Position numbers and translations under genes: made by a program. A DNA stretch of 64,000 nucleotides. Origin: Planctomycetota bacterium (GTDB lineage Bacteria > Planctomycetota > Phycisphaerae > Phycisphaerales > UBA1924). Below are positions 42,901-51,852 of this stretch, one piece after another (position 1 is the stretch's first letter; each line of letters begins with the position of its first letter). Location: assembly GCA_003696675.1 (NCBI GenBank), contig RFGH01000057.1, positions 49,243 through 113,242 on the forward strand. The letters are read 5' to 3'. Under the pieces are notes generated by a model. That model was not told the origin of the DNA. It saw only the letters and a program-made list of their open reading frames with translations, and ran no database searches.

Positions 42901-43452
42901 ACGATCCCAGCCGGATCCGCCCCGCTCGAACGCGTACCGCGTGCCGTCCGGATTCGCGTCGCTCGCCTGCCCGTATGCGCCGTGCAGCCGTGTGATCGGT
43001 CCGCCCTCGACCGGCGCCGAGTACACGCGGCGCGAGCGATACACATCACCCTCGACAGCGCCGGACACCAGCACGCGCTTCCCGTCCGCAGAGAACCCGT
43101 CCAGATACAGCGTGCCATCCTCAAAGGTCACCCGACGCACTTCGGTCCCATCGCGCCGCATGATGTGAATGTCCTGTCCGCCGCCCGACCGATTCGACTC
43201 GAAGGCAATCCACTGCCCGTCCGGGCTCCAGACGCTCCTTTTCTCGATCGCCGGATGCGCCGTCAGCCGAACGGCCTCGCCGCCTTCAACCCCGACCCGC
43301 CAGAGATCGCCCCGCCACGAGAACACGACCTCCTTCCCGTCCGGGCTGATCGACGGAAACCTCGGCAGGTCCACCTCCCCGCCGAAAGCAATCCCGCACG
43401 CCAACAGCATCCCCACGAGCGAACCAACCACCGGGCGCGAGCGACGCGTCAT
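39997..43452 (-). CDS. Tricorn protease-like S41 family peptidase (beta-propellers + PDZ + S41)
   Basis: Repeated PDGK/SPDGQWIAF propeller motifs; PDZ region VLPRGPTNSGDMRLEVGDVITAI; S41 core LVIDVRSNGGGWTTDRVL and NEKSFSNAEIISHAF nucleophile Ser. Confidence 0.9.
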   Translation of the reverse strand: MTRRSRPVVGSLVGMLLACGIAFGGEVDLPRFPSISPDGKEVVFSWRGDLWRVGVEGGEAVRLTAHPAIEKRSVWSPDGQWIAFESNRSGGGQDIHIMRRDGTEVRRVTFEDGTLYLDGFSADGKRVLVSGAVEGDVYRSRRVYSAPVEGGPITRLHGAYGQASDANPDGTRYAFERGGSGWDRRHYRGPDDRDIFVYDSKNESFTRLTAWEGNDGQPRWRDDDTLVYMSDRSGDFVRLWTMDLGDGEAAAVQLTDNEDRDITGFDLSEDGRAVVFTKWDGLYTARFKGRRLGDIERIRVTAPDDAFPKRTLRSVDSDVDEAVLSPDGKVMAFVAFGDIFVRAVEDGSPTRRVTEGMARERDIAWSPDMSRLYFVSDESGTESIYAATVSLTRGEVKERFEAASNPDAEPKAAEDEATKESGAGEDAGNNEDADDPNPDDSDDTVKDEKDGEDAKKADKSTVTERWADALRFEIIPILVEPTVDLRPTPSPDGKTLAFKRTRGDLVLLDLMSGEQRTVLEAWDFGMDFRWSPTGDHIAYSVDDENFNSDIYIVPIDGSYGPVNISRHPDNDYGPRWSSDGKILAFLSERENDEYDAWVVMLDRSLEGMTRAELDDYFEERSKVVKKAGVIDPIDWQDGDTSKEAESDADREKVDSEPAFSEEDISDAYRRLRRVTSYPGSEGNLEIVPAGDRIVFTASGGAGGSDGVYSIKIDRSEEKRLASTSSVQQVSVDGTKVVLIRSGRVSTVAPTGGSSTDINISASTEVDHEVHSVQKFDEMARTLGRTFYHPEMKGLDWERLTADYRELARRAYTGDEFREIGSRLMGELNASHLGVYPSPDYSNPDFRAAGKLGIDATPVEGGFRVDHVLPRGPTNSGDMRLEVGDVITAIELKPISPTDTLDTLLSGRSGEETIVTVRRSVGGKDVSLDLLMTPISSSEERGLRYDDWQLTNAAKVAEWSNGRLGYLHIRSMGGPDLNEYERDLYAAAYGKDGLVIDVRSNGGGWTTDRVLASLMYPEHAYTIPRGADPVRGRGYPRDRLYIQRYNGPVNMLCNEKSFSNAEIISHAFKTLRRGTLVGEQTYGGVISTGAFRLVDGTTVRQPFRGWFLLDGTDMENHGAMPDIRIEQTPEDEAAGFDRQLKAAVDDLLKRLE

Positions 43453-43562
43453 GTCGTGACCTCACCAAAACGGAGTCGAAGGGCCGGATTCCATCCGACG
43501 GCAGACCACCGCCGGGCACACACCTTACCGCCAATCGTTCAGAAGGTGTCAGGAACCGGAAA

Positions 43563-43636
43563 ACACCCCGGGTTGGATTCGAACCAACGACCTGCGGATT
43601 AGAAGTCCGCTGCTCTATCCAGCTGAGCTACCGGGG
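43563..43636 (-). tRNA. tRNA-Arg (TCT)
   Basis: 74-nt cloverleaf GCCCCGGTAGCTCAGCTGGATAGAGCAGCGGACTTCTAATCCGCAGGTCGTTGGTTCGAATCCAACCCGGGGTG; anticodon loop CTTCTAA. Confidence 0.96.
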
Positions 43637-43727
43637 CTTGTCACCGGACGCGGGCGGCCTCCGGCACCCCCACGGTGCGCATCCAGACCGCGGTTGTCAA
43701 CTTACCCGCCCAGGCTTTCAATCCGCA

Positions 43728-44879
43728 ATGCACCATCTCCCCGGAATCCTCATGGCCGTCATGCTCCTCGCCCTGCCCGGCTGCCGGAGCGCAACCCCAG
43801 TCCGGATCATGACCTTCAACGCGGAAGACATCCGTCCGGCCGATGTTTCCAGCCCCGAGCACCCCCGCTTGGAAGCGATCGCGTCGGTCATCGAATCACT
43901 GGACCCGGACATCCTCCTGCTGCAGGAGATCGCCCGCGATGCCGCAGGTGTCAACGCCCAGAGGTTCGCCGACCGATGGCTTCCTGACTCGGGCTACACC
44001 GCTTTCATGCCCGAGACCAATACAGGCATCCCGTCCGGCCACGATCTCGACCGCTCCGGGCAGGCTGTCACCGAGTACCCGCTGCCCGAGCCCTCCGGCC
44101 CCGACGGCGCCCCACCCCCGCAAACCGACGACCAACGAGCCTACGGAAACGACTGCTTCGGTTTCGGCACCTTTCCCGGTCAGTACGGCATGGCGCTTCT
44201 CGTCTCGCCCCGCTGCAAGATTCTCTACGACCAGGTCCGGACCTACCGCCTGTTCCGGTGGAGCAAACTACCCGGCGCCCGCTCGCCGGAATCCCCGGAC
44301 GGCACGCCGTGGTACCCCCCCGAAGTGTGGGAAGTCCTCCGCCTGCCTTCGAAGACGCTTGCCGACATCCCCGTGCGACTGCCCGATGGCTCGGTGATCC
44401 ACTGCGTGGTCTCCCACCCGACCCCGCCGGCCTTCGATGGGCCGGAAGGCCGCAACAAGATCCGCAATCGCGACGAGATCCGGCTGCTCCGGGCCTTCCT
44501 TGATAACGAGCCTTGGCTCGTGGACGACGCTGGCCGTCGCGGCGGGCTTCCTCCCGGTGCCCTGGCCATCGTGATGGGCGATCTCAACGCGGATCCGATC
44601 GACGGATCTTCCATAGACGACCCGATCGGCCACCTGCTCGCGTCGCCACGCTTGGCGACCGACCCCGTTCCGTCTTCACCCGTGCCGGTCGACCGGCTCG
44701 ACGCGACAGATACGGCCATGTTCCGGCTCCGGGTCGACTACATCCTCCCGACCAAAGGGGTGGAAGTGGTCGACGCTGGCATCTGGCGTCCCGAGTCGAT
44801 CGAAACGCATCCTTCCGATCATTTTCCAGTCTGGGCGGACATCGTCGTGCCCCGCACGAAACGGTCGCCAACGCCCTAG
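43728..44879 (+). CDS. Endonuclease/exonuclease/phosphatase family lipoprotein
   Basis: MHHLPGILMAVMLLALPGC lipobox; VRIMTFNAEDI, DILLLQEIA, VMGDLNADPIDGSS, HPSDHFPVWADI. Confidence 0.85.
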   Translation: MHHLPGILMAVMLLALPGCRSATPVRIMTFNAEDIRPADVSSPEHPRLEAIASVIESLDPDILLLQEIARDAAGVNAQRFADRWLPDSGYTAFMPETNTGIPSGHDLDRSGQAVTEYPLPEPSGPDGAPPPQTDDQRAYGNDCFGFGTFPGQYGMALLVSPRCKILYDQVRTYRLFRWSKLPGARSPESPDGTPWYPPEVWEVLRLPSKTLADIPVRLPDGSVIHCVVSHPTPPAFDGPEGRNKIRNRDEIRLLRAFLDNEPWLVDDAGRRGGLPPGALAIVMGDLNADPIDGSSIDDPIGHLLASPRLATDPVPSSPVPVDRLDATDTAMFRLRVDYILPTKGVEVVDAGIWRPESIETHPSDHFPVWADIVVPRTKRSPTP

Positions 44880-44888
44880 GATCATCTA

Positions 44889-45851
44889 ATGTCGCGATCC
44901 GGCCAAGTCGAGTCCGCCCTGCCCGCCGAACGACCCGAATCGGGTGTGTTCGCGGCATGCGTGGAGGCGGCCAAACCGGGCATCACCCGGCTCGTGACGA
45001 TTACCGCCCTCGTCGGACTGCTGCTCGCCGGGCTGCACCGCGGAGACCTGACCCTTGCCGACTGGTTCCGGCTCGTCGTCGGGGTGGTGATCGGCACCGC
45101 ACTCGCGGCCGGGGGCGCCAACGCGCTCAACATGTGGTATGAGTCCGATCGCGATGCCCGGATGCGTCGCACCGCCGGACGCCCCATCCCGTCTGCCCGC
45201 CTGTCGTCGGGGTTCGTGTTCTTTCTCGGTCTCGGGCTCGTCGTGTCGGGCACCGCGGTGCTTTGGGTGTTGTGCGGAGTGATTCCAGCGTTGGTTGCCC
45301 TTGCCTCGGCGGGCTCGTACATCGTGCTCTACACCCCGCTCAAGCCGTTGACGATCTGGAACACCCTCGTCGGGGCCGTTCCGGGCGCTTTGCCGACCAT
45401 GATCGGCACCAGCGCCGTCTCGACCGCTCCGGGTTTCGAGCCTCTGGCCGACCCCGTGGGGCTCGCCCTCTTCTCACTGATGATGGTCTGGCAGATCCCG
45501 CACTTTCTCGCCATCGCGTGGATGTGCCGCGCCGACTATGAACTGGGCGGCTTCCGCATGCTCCCGGCGATCGACCCCACGGGCAAGCTGACGGCGTGGA
45601 TCATCGTCGCAACCTCAGTGCTGCTGATCCCCGTCTCGGCTTCGATCGTGTTCATCATCCCCGACCTGCTGGGCTGGGCGACCATCATCGCCTGCGTCGG
45701 GCTGGGGCTGCTGCTCGTGGCGTATGGCATGCGTGTCGCCGTGCACCCCACCGAAAAAATGGCACGCAAGGCATTCATCGCCTCGATCATCCATCTCCCG
45801 GTGTTGCTGATGGTCATGGTCGGCGAAGCCCTTGTCCGCACCATCGTGTGA
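44889..45851 (+). CDS. ctaB: Protoheme IX farnesyltransferase (heme o synthase)
   Basis: NMWYESDRDARMRRTAGRPIPSARLS (NxxxDxxxD prenyltransferase motif) and YTPLKPLTIWNTLVGAVPGALPTMIG. Confidence 0.93.
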   Translation: MSRSGQVESALPAERPESGVFAACVEAAKPGITRLVTITALVGLLLAGLHRGDLTLADWFRLVVGVVIGTALAAGGANALNMWYESDRDARMRRTAGRPIPSARLSSGFVFFLGLGLVVSGTAVLWVLCGVIPALVALASAGSYIVLYTPLKPLTIWNTLVGAVPGALPTMIGTSAVSTAPGFEPLADPVGLALFSLMMVWQIPHFLAIAWMCRADYELGGFRMLPAIDPTGKLTAWIIVATSVLLIPVSASIVFIIPDLLGWATIIACVGLGLLLVAYGMRVAVHPTEKMARKAFIASIIHLPVLLMVMVGEALVRTIV

Positions 45852-45855
45852 ACCG

Positions 45856-46755
45856 ATGCCAGCCGTCGAACTCCGTGAAGTCAGCGCCACCTACCCCGGG
45901 CTCGGCCGGCCCGCCCTCGACGGCATCAGCCTGAGCGCGGACCGGGAGATGGTCGCCCTGCTCGGCCCGAACGGCTCTGGCAAGTCCACGCTTATGCGTG
46001 TGCTGGTCGGGCTCCACAGGCCGAGCGCCGGCCGGGTCGTCACGCCTACCGACCGGAAACGACTCGCCGTCGTCTTTCAGACCCCCGCCGTGGACGATCT
46101 GCTTACCGTCCGTGAGAACCTGCTCCTCGCCGGCGCCCTGCACGGCCACAGCACCCGCGCCGCCCGCGAACGCCTGGGCACGCTTGCTCCCCGTTTGAAC
46201 CTCGCCGAGATCATGGCGACCCGGTGCGGCCGGCTCTCCGGCGGGCAGAAGCGCCGCGCCGACCTCGCCCGCGCCCTCATGGCCCGCCCGTCGCTGCTCA
46301 TCCTCGACGAGCCGACTACGGGGCTCGACATCGACGCCCGTGCCCAGTTCTGGCGCACCCTCGACGCCGTCCGCGCCGAGGAACAACTCACCGTGCTTGT
46401 CGCCACGCACCTCGCCGAGGAGGCCGAACGCTGCGACCGGGCCGTGCTTCTCAAGCTGGGCCGACTCGTCGCCCAGGGCACGCCCGACGCACTGCGGGAA
46501 CCGCTGGGCCAATGCGTCGCCCGCGTGGACCTCCGTCCCGATCGTGACCCCGCCCCCGTCCGCGCCTGGCTCGACACCGCCGCGCCGAACGCCCGCTGGT
46601 GGTCCGCCGGCGCCATCGTGCCCAACGCCGACGCGTCCCTCGTCGAGTCCTGCCCGGTCGACCACGCGACCGTCCGCGTCTCCGCCCCCACGCTCGAGGA
46701 TGCTTACCTCTGGCACACCGCCGACATTCACGCTGAGGCGGAGGCTTTCGCATGA
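45856..46755 (+). CDS. ABC transporter ATP-binding protein
   Basis: LLGPNGSGKSTLMRVLVGL, RLSGGQKRRADLARALMARPSLLILDEPTTGLD. Confidence 0.93.
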   Translation: MPAVELREVSATYPGLGRPALDGISLSADREMVALLGPNGSGKSTLMRVLVGLHRPSAGRVVTPTDRKRLAVVFQTPAVDDLLTVRENLLLAGALHGHSTRAARERLGTLAPRLNLAEIMATRCGRLSGGQKRRADLARALMARPSLLILDEPTTGLDIDARAQFWRTLDAVRAEEQLTVLVATHLAEEAERCDRAVLLKLGRLVAQGTPDALREPLGQCVARVDLRPDRDPAPVRAWLDTAAPNARWWSAGAIVPNADASLVESCPVDHATVRVSAPTLEDAYLWHTADIHAEAEAFA

Positions 46756-47495
46756 ACGCCTTCGCAGCCCTCTTCAAGCGCGACCTGCTCCGCCAGATTC
46801 GCCAGCCCACGCGCATCGTCGCGGCCATCGCCACGCCCGCGATGATCTGGATCTTCTTCGCCGCGGGCTTTGCCGGCTCGGCCAACCTGGGCGTCGACGC
46901 CTCCATGCACGCCTTCCTCGTCCCCGGCATCGCGAGCATGACCGTCCTCTTTGCGTCGATCTTCGGCGCGATCTCCCTCATCCAGGACCGCCAAGACGGC
47001 TTCCTCCGCGCCGCCCTCGTCTCGCCTGCGCCAAGGTCCGCCATCGCCGCCGCCAAGATCGCCGCGGCCGGGCTGCTCGCGACCGCTCAGGGCGCCGTGG
47101 TGCTGCTCATGCTCCCGGCGGTCGGCCACCCCGTGACCCCCCTTGGCCTGCTGGCCGCCATCGGCGCACTCGCCTGCGTCAGCGCCGCCCTGATCGGGCT
47201 CGGGCTCACCCTCGCGTGGCGGGTCGATTCCACACAGGGCTACCACGGCGTAATGAACACCGTCCTCATGCCGATGTGGCTCCTCTCCGGAGCTGTGTTT
47301 CCCGTCGACACCGCCTCGGCGTGGCTCTCGTATCTCGCCCGTGCCAACCCGCTGACCTGGTGCCACGACGCCATGCGCCACGCGCTGGGCATGCATCCGC
47401 AATCGAACGCCGCCGTCGCCTGGACCGTCACGATCGCGTTTGCGCTGGCGGGCGTGATTGCCGGATCGGCGACGATCGGACGAAACAGGACATAG
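46752..47495 (+). CDS. ABC-2 type transporter permease
   Basis: Six hydrophobic segments; MLPAVGHPVTPLGLLAAI, LMPMWLLSGAVFPVDTA, ANPLTWCHDAMRHAL; 4-nt overlap with the ATPase gene. Confidence 0.87.
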   Translation: MNAFAALFKRDLLRQIRQPTRIVAAIATPAMIWIFFAAGFAGSANLGVDASMHAFLVPGIASMTVLFASIFGAISLIQDRQDGFLRAALVSPAPRSAIAAAKIAAAGLLATAQGAVVLLMLPAVGHPVTPLGLLAAIGALACVSAALIGLGLTLAWRVDSTQGYHGVMNTVLMPMWLLSGAVFPVDTASAWLSYLARANPLTWCHDAMRHALGMHPQSNAAVAWTVTIAFALAGVIAGSATIGRNRT

Positions 47496-47556
47496 CCGCC
47501 CGCTTCTCCCCGCCCCCGAGTGGCTGAGGGCCGCTCCCCGTTTCCTATCATCGGCT

Positions 47557-48219
47557 ATGCGCCCCCACATCATTCTGATCTCGCTCGTTCTCATGCTCCT
47601 GACCATCGGGCTGATCCTGTTCCTCGCGGCCACCTGGGGCCCGCCCGCCGGCACGCTGCCGGATGAGCGGACCAACGGGGCAATCACGGCGCTGCCGAAC
47701 GACGACCCGAATCCCTACGCCGACTTCTTCGTGCCCGAGTTCACGCTGACCGATCGAAACGGTGAAACGGTCACCCACGCCATCCTGGACGGCGAGCTGA
47801 CCGTGGTCGACTTCTTCTTCACCTCTTGCCCGCTCTGGTGCCCCGGGATGACCACGGCCATGGCCCGCGTCCAGAACGAGACCAAGGGCACCGGCGCGAG
47901 GCTGATGTCCATCTCGATCGACGGCGACAACGACACGCCGGCCGTGATTGATCGCTATGCGGACCAATACGGGGCCGACCCCGCCCGCTGGACATTCGCC
48001 ACCGGCGACCCCGCCTTCGTCGCGAGCATGGTCAGGGAGGGCCTGAAGTTCGAGATCGGCGAGGCCGCCCCCGACCCCAAGACCGGTGCCCGCAACATCA
48101 ACCACCCCACCCGCCTGATCCTCCTCGGCCCGGACCGGCGTGTGATCGGGCTGTACCGCTATGACGACCCGGCGGAGGTTGATGCGCTGATTGCGAAGAT
48201 CAAAGAACTGAAAGACTAA
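47557..48219 (+). CDS. SCO1/SenC family copper chaperone-like protein
   Basis: N-terminal TM; VVDFFFTSCPLWCPGMT (CxxxC copper motif); distal HPTRLILLGPDRRVIGLY. Confidence 0.88.
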   Translation: MRPHIILISLVLMLLTIGLILFLAATWGPPAGTLPDERTNGAITALPNDDPNPYADFFVPEFTLTDRNGETVTHAILDGELTVVDFFFTSCPLWCPGMTTAMARVQNETKGTGARLMSISIDGDNDTPAVIDRYADQYGADPARWTFATGDPAFVASMVREGLKFEIGEAAPDPKTGARNINHPTRLILLGPDRRVIGLYRYDDPAEVDALIAKIKELKD

Positions 48220-48222
48220 CGC

Positions 48223-49434
48223 CTACTTTGATACCCGCTCCATCTCCGCGGCCGACTTCGGGATGCCCGCCGATAGATTTCTGTTCCCTTCCTTCGTCAC
48301 CAAGATGTCATCCTCGATCCGCACGCCGATGCCCTTGTGCGGCAGGTAGACCCCCGGCTCGATCGTCACGACCATGCCGGGCTTGAGTTCTTCGTGGTAG
48401 AGCCCCGGGTCGTGCGTCTCCAGCCCCAGATGGTGCCCAATGCCGTGCGGCATGTAGTCGCCGAAGCCGGCCTTCTCCAGCACGCGCCGCGCCGCCTTGT
48501 CCGCGTCGCTCATCATCGCGCCCGGCTTGATCGCCTTGATCGCCGCCTCCTGCGCCTTGAGGACCGTGGTGAACACCTCGCGCTGGTCGTCGGTGAACTT
48601 GCCGTTAACGGGGAACGACCGCGTGACGTCGGCCGCGTAACCGTTGATCGACGCGCCGCAGTCGAGCACCATCAGGTCCCCGTCCTGCGCGATCTGGTCG
48701 TTCTGCTTGTAGTGCAGGATCACGCCGTTGGCGCCCGAGCCCACGATCGGATCGAACGCCACCCGCTTCGATCCCGCATCCTCGAACCCGCGGATCAGTT
48801 CCTGGTGCAGCGTCCGCTCGGACACGCCGGGCTTGAGACTCTTCCACAGGCGCTCGATGCCGCTCTTGGTCGCCTTGATGGCCGCCTCGATCTGCCGGAT
48901 CTCGGCCGGGCTCTTGATCTGGCGCATGCCCACGATCAGATCCGCGCGGTCCTCGATGCCGCAGCCCGGCAACCGCGCCGCGACCTTCTGGAACAGTTCG
49001 TAATCCGGCCCGATCGGCGCGTTGTAGTTGGCGATCGGGTGCAACAGGGCGAGTTTCTTCGAGCGCCGGGCTGCCTCGGTCAGCAGGCGCGGCAGCATGG
49101 TGGTGCGCATCACGGTCTTGAAGCCCGTCTTTTCCCGCAGGGCCTGCCCCAGCGGCTCGCGCAGCCCATCCCAGATATCCTGCTCGGGGTTGGTCGGACG
49201 CAGGAAGAGGATGATCCGCTTGTCGGGATCGGGAGCCGTTGGGTCGAAAAAGACCATCGCCCCGACTTCGTCGAGGATGCCCGTCAGATAGAGGAAATGG
49301 AAGTTCGGATCCCAATCTCCGCGCAGCGGAGGAGGATGGTCGCCGGCAAATACAAGTCCCACCGAGCCTTTCAGCGACTTGAGCACCGCCTCGCGCCGCT
49401 TGGCGTACTCCGATAGTTCGATCCCATCAAGCAT
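48223..49434 (-). CDS. Xaa-Pro aminopeptidase (M24B family)
   Basis: MVLDCGASINGYAADVTRSFPVNGKFT, HGIGHHLGLETHDPG, GMVVTIEPGVYLP metal-binding motifs. Confidence 0.92.
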   Translation of the reverse strand: MLDGIELSEYAKRREAVLKSLKGSVGLVFAGDHPPPLRGDWDPNFHFLYLTGILDEVGAMVFFDPTAPDPDKRIILFLRPTNPEQDIWDGLREPLGQALREKTGFKTVMRTTMLPRLLTEAARRSKKLALLHPIANYNAPIGPDYELFQKVAARLPGCGIEDRADLIVGMRQIKSPAEIRQIEAAIKATKSGIERLWKSLKPGVSERTLHQELIRGFEDAGSKRVAFDPIVGSGANGVILHYKQNDQIAQDGDLMVLDCGASINGYAADVTRSFPVNGKFTDDQREVFTTVLKAQEAAIKAIKPGAMMSDADKAARRVLEKAGFGDYMPHGIGHHLGLETHDPGLYHEELKPGMVVTIEPGVYLPHKGIGVRIEDDILVTKEGNRNLSAGIPKSAAEMERVSK

Positions 49435-49819
49435 CCGCATCGCCGCTCTCCTCAAGTCCGAGCGCCGAGCGGATCGCCCGACGCGCCTTGTCGCTCCGAA
49501 CCTCGCTCTTGCCGAAGCCGGGCGACGCGCCCGCCTGCTCCGCCTCGGTCTGCGCCTCGGGGAAGTTGCTGATCAGCATCGCAGGCACGCCCCGCTTCCG
49601 GGCCTCACGGATCAGCCGCAGACCCGAATCGTCCTCATACCAGCCGTCAAGCACACGGTTGACGAGAAGCAGGTCCGCGGGACTCTGCCACAGTTGTTTT
49701 TCGTCCGTGTTCAGGGAGACATGCGCATCCGGCACGGCCGACCGCACGGCGTGCGTCAGGATGAACGAATCCGGGCCGCAATGGCCCACGAGCACCACAT
49801 GCTTGCCGTCCACACTCAC
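49427..49819 (-). CDS. Hypothetical protein, receiver-like fold possible
   Basis: KHVVLVGHCGPDSFILTHAVRSAVPDAHV...DLLLVNRVLDGWYEDDSGLRLIREARKRGVPAMLISNF; lies between tilS and the peptidase gene with overlapping ends. Confidence 0.5.
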   Translation of the reverse strand: MSVDGKHVVLVGHCGPDSFILTHAVRSAVPDAHVSLNTDEKQLWQSPADLLLVNRVLDGWYEDDSGLRLIREARKRGVPAMLISNFPEAQTEAEQAGASPGFGKSEVRSDKARRAIRSALGLEESGDADA

Positions 49820-50937
49820 GAAACCGCCTCCGAAACCAGAACCTCATGCGCACGCACCGCGAGCACGATAGACCCCACACGGTGCGTCCGGGGTTCGGTC
49901 CGTCCGTCCCCGATCGACGACGCCGCGGGCTCCAACACCGACCATCCGGCCCGATCCAGGCCCGTGCCGCCGAAGTCTCGCAGCATCATCCGCAGCGCCT
50001 CGCACCGCACCGCCATCGGGGCCGCCGCGAGCGTTTTGCGGTCCAGCCGGAGCATGTGGGGCGAATCGTCCAGTTCCTTCGTCGCCCGATTCAGGATCAG
50101 GCGGGCCCGGCGTTCGATCGCGTCCGCGGCCAACCGGCAAACTTCGGCCGTGACCGCCGCCCGCTCTGCGGCGTCGGACCGGATGGCCTTGATCTCCGGC
50201 AGTACGCGCGCCCGTAGGGCGTTGCGGAAATAGGTCTCGTCCCGGTTCGAAGCGTCCTCGCGCCAGGTCCAGCCCAGGTCCCGGCACAGGCGCAAGCCCT
50301 GTTCCCGGTCCATCCCCAGCATCGGTCGCACGATGGTCACCGAGTCGCTGCGCCGTCCCATCAGTCGGGTGGGTGCGATCCCACCCAGCCCCCGCGGCCC
50401 GGAGCCCCGGATCAGGCGCATGAGCACCGTCTCGAGTTGATCGTCGGCGTGGTGTGCCGTCGCCACGAACCGGCAGGCGTGCTCACGGGCCATCGATTCC
50501 AACGCGGCGTACCGGGCCGACCTCGCCGCGCTCTCTAGGTTCTCGCCCCGATCACGCACTGGGGCCTCACGCTCTGCGAACGCAACGCCAAGGCGATCGG
50601 CCAAGGCCCGGGCGGCATCCCTATCGCCCAATGCTTCGGCGCGAGAACGCAGATCATGCACCACATGCCCCACCACGATCAGGGTGTTGACGCCGCCCAA
50701 GGCCAAGGCCAAGGCGCTGGAATCAACCCCCGCCGAGCACGCCACCAGCGTCGCGCGATCCGAATCGCGCAGGTCCCGTCCGCCGCACAGTTTGCGCCAT
50801 TGCGCCACAATGGCCCTGGCGACTGGGTGATGCCTCGCGCGGTTTTCTCCCGCTTGCACGCTTTCGCCGTCCGTATCGCCTGCACCGGTCACGCGGGGAT
50901 GATACTGTGTACGCGGTTCCCACCCCCGTTGAACCAA
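49816..50937 (-). CDS. tilS: tRNA(Ile)-lysidine synthase
   Basis: LVACSAGVDSSALALALGG PP-loop; HVVHDLRS; FVATAHHADDQLETVLMRLIRGSGPRGLGGI. N-terminal start uncertain. Confidence 0.9.
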   Translation of the reverse strand: MVQRGWEPRTQYHPRVTGAGDTDGESVQAGENRARHHPVARAIVAQWRKLCGGRDLRDSDRATLVACSAGVDSSALALALGGVNTLIVVGHVVHDLRSRAEALGDRDAARALADRLGVAFAEREAPVRDRGENLESAARSARYAALESMAREHACRFVATAHHADDQLETVLMRLIRGSGPRGLGGIAPTRLMGRRSDSVTIVRPMLGMDREQGLRLCRDLGWTWREDASNRDETYFRNALRARVLPEIKAIRSDAAERAAVTAEVCRLAADAIERRARLILNRATKELDDSPHMLRLDRKTLAAAPMAVRCEALRMMLRDFGGTGLDRAGWSVLEPAASSIGDGRTEPRTHRVGSIVLAVRAHEVLVSEAVS

Positions 50938-50979
50938 CCGAAATCAGTGGGAACCCGCGCCGGAGCAAGGATCGCCCCG

Positions 50980-51852
50980 ATGACCCCCACCCTCGCCGCT
51001 TTGACCGCCGCCCAATCTGGCAGCCCTCTCGGTCCCGCGATTCCCGAGCCGGAACAGCCTGCCGCCACGCCGCCCGCCGAGCCTGCCACCCAGTCCCATG
51101 CCGAGGTGCAATCGCTCACCGGACACCGGGAGGCTGCGACGGACGCCCCGCAACCCCAGGCGGAGGAAACCTCGCCACCGCCCATCCCATCCGAACTGAT
51201 CCTTGGAGGACGACCTCAGGAGTCCGCCCCGGGCGACTGGCTGGCCAACCTCCGGGCCGAATACAAAGATTCCATGATCCCCGGCATGCTGATGGCGTTC
51301 GGGGTGTTGGTGCTCATGTATCTCATGATGCGCCGGCTCATCCGGCGTCCCCGCCCCGCGGCCGCTCCGCACGAAACCCGAGTGCAGGAGATTCACGATC
51401 GGGCCGCCGCCAGCGTGACCCCCGTCGAGCGGGCCATGGCCGAAGCGGAACAGCTCGCCCGTCGGCTCGCGGCCACGCTGGATAACAAAGCGGACCGCAT
51501 GGATCTGCTCATCCAGGAAGCCGATCGGAAGCTCGAAGAACTCAACAAAGCCATCGCCGCGGTGTCGCGGAACACGCCGGTCTCCACGCACGACCGCCCG
51601 CAGCGGCCGGTTCGGACGATCGATCCGTCCCTGATGGATCGCGCACGCATCGAGCAGGACCGCGCTGAGCGGCAGCCAGAGCCGCGGCACGAGCCCCGTC
51701 TCACACGCGAAACCACGGACGAAACCAACCCCATTCACCGGCGTGTCTGGGCGCTGGCCGACGACGGCATGCCGCCCGTCGAAATCGCTCGTTCCCTCAA
51801 CCAGCCCATCGGGCAGGTTGAGCTGATCCTCAATCTGCGCAAGTCGGGCTGA
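50980..51852 (+). CDS. Hypothetical single-pass membrane protein
   Basis: Pro-rich N-terminus, TM helix MIPGMLMAFGVLVLMYLMMRRLI, coiled coil, C-terminal HTH-like VWALADDGMPPVEIARSLNQPIGQVELILNL. Confidence 0.6.
   Translation: MTPTLAALTAAQSGSPLGPAIPEPEQPAATPPAEPATQSHAEVQSLTGHREAATDAPQPQAEETSPPPIPSELILGGRPQESAPGDWLANLRAEYKDSMIPGMLMAFGVLVLMYLMMRRLIRRPRPAAAPHETRVQEIHDRAAASVTPVERAMAEAEQLARRLAATLDNKADRMDLLIQEADRKLEELNKAIAAVSRNTPVSTHDRPQRPVRTIDPSLMDRARIEQDRAERQPEPRHEPRLTRETTDETNPIHRRVWALADDGMPPVEIARSLNQPIGQVELILNLRKSG

Noticed and set aside
48337-49416. 359-aa plus-strand ORF
   Set aside because: Antisense to the Xaa-Pro aminopeptidase gene.
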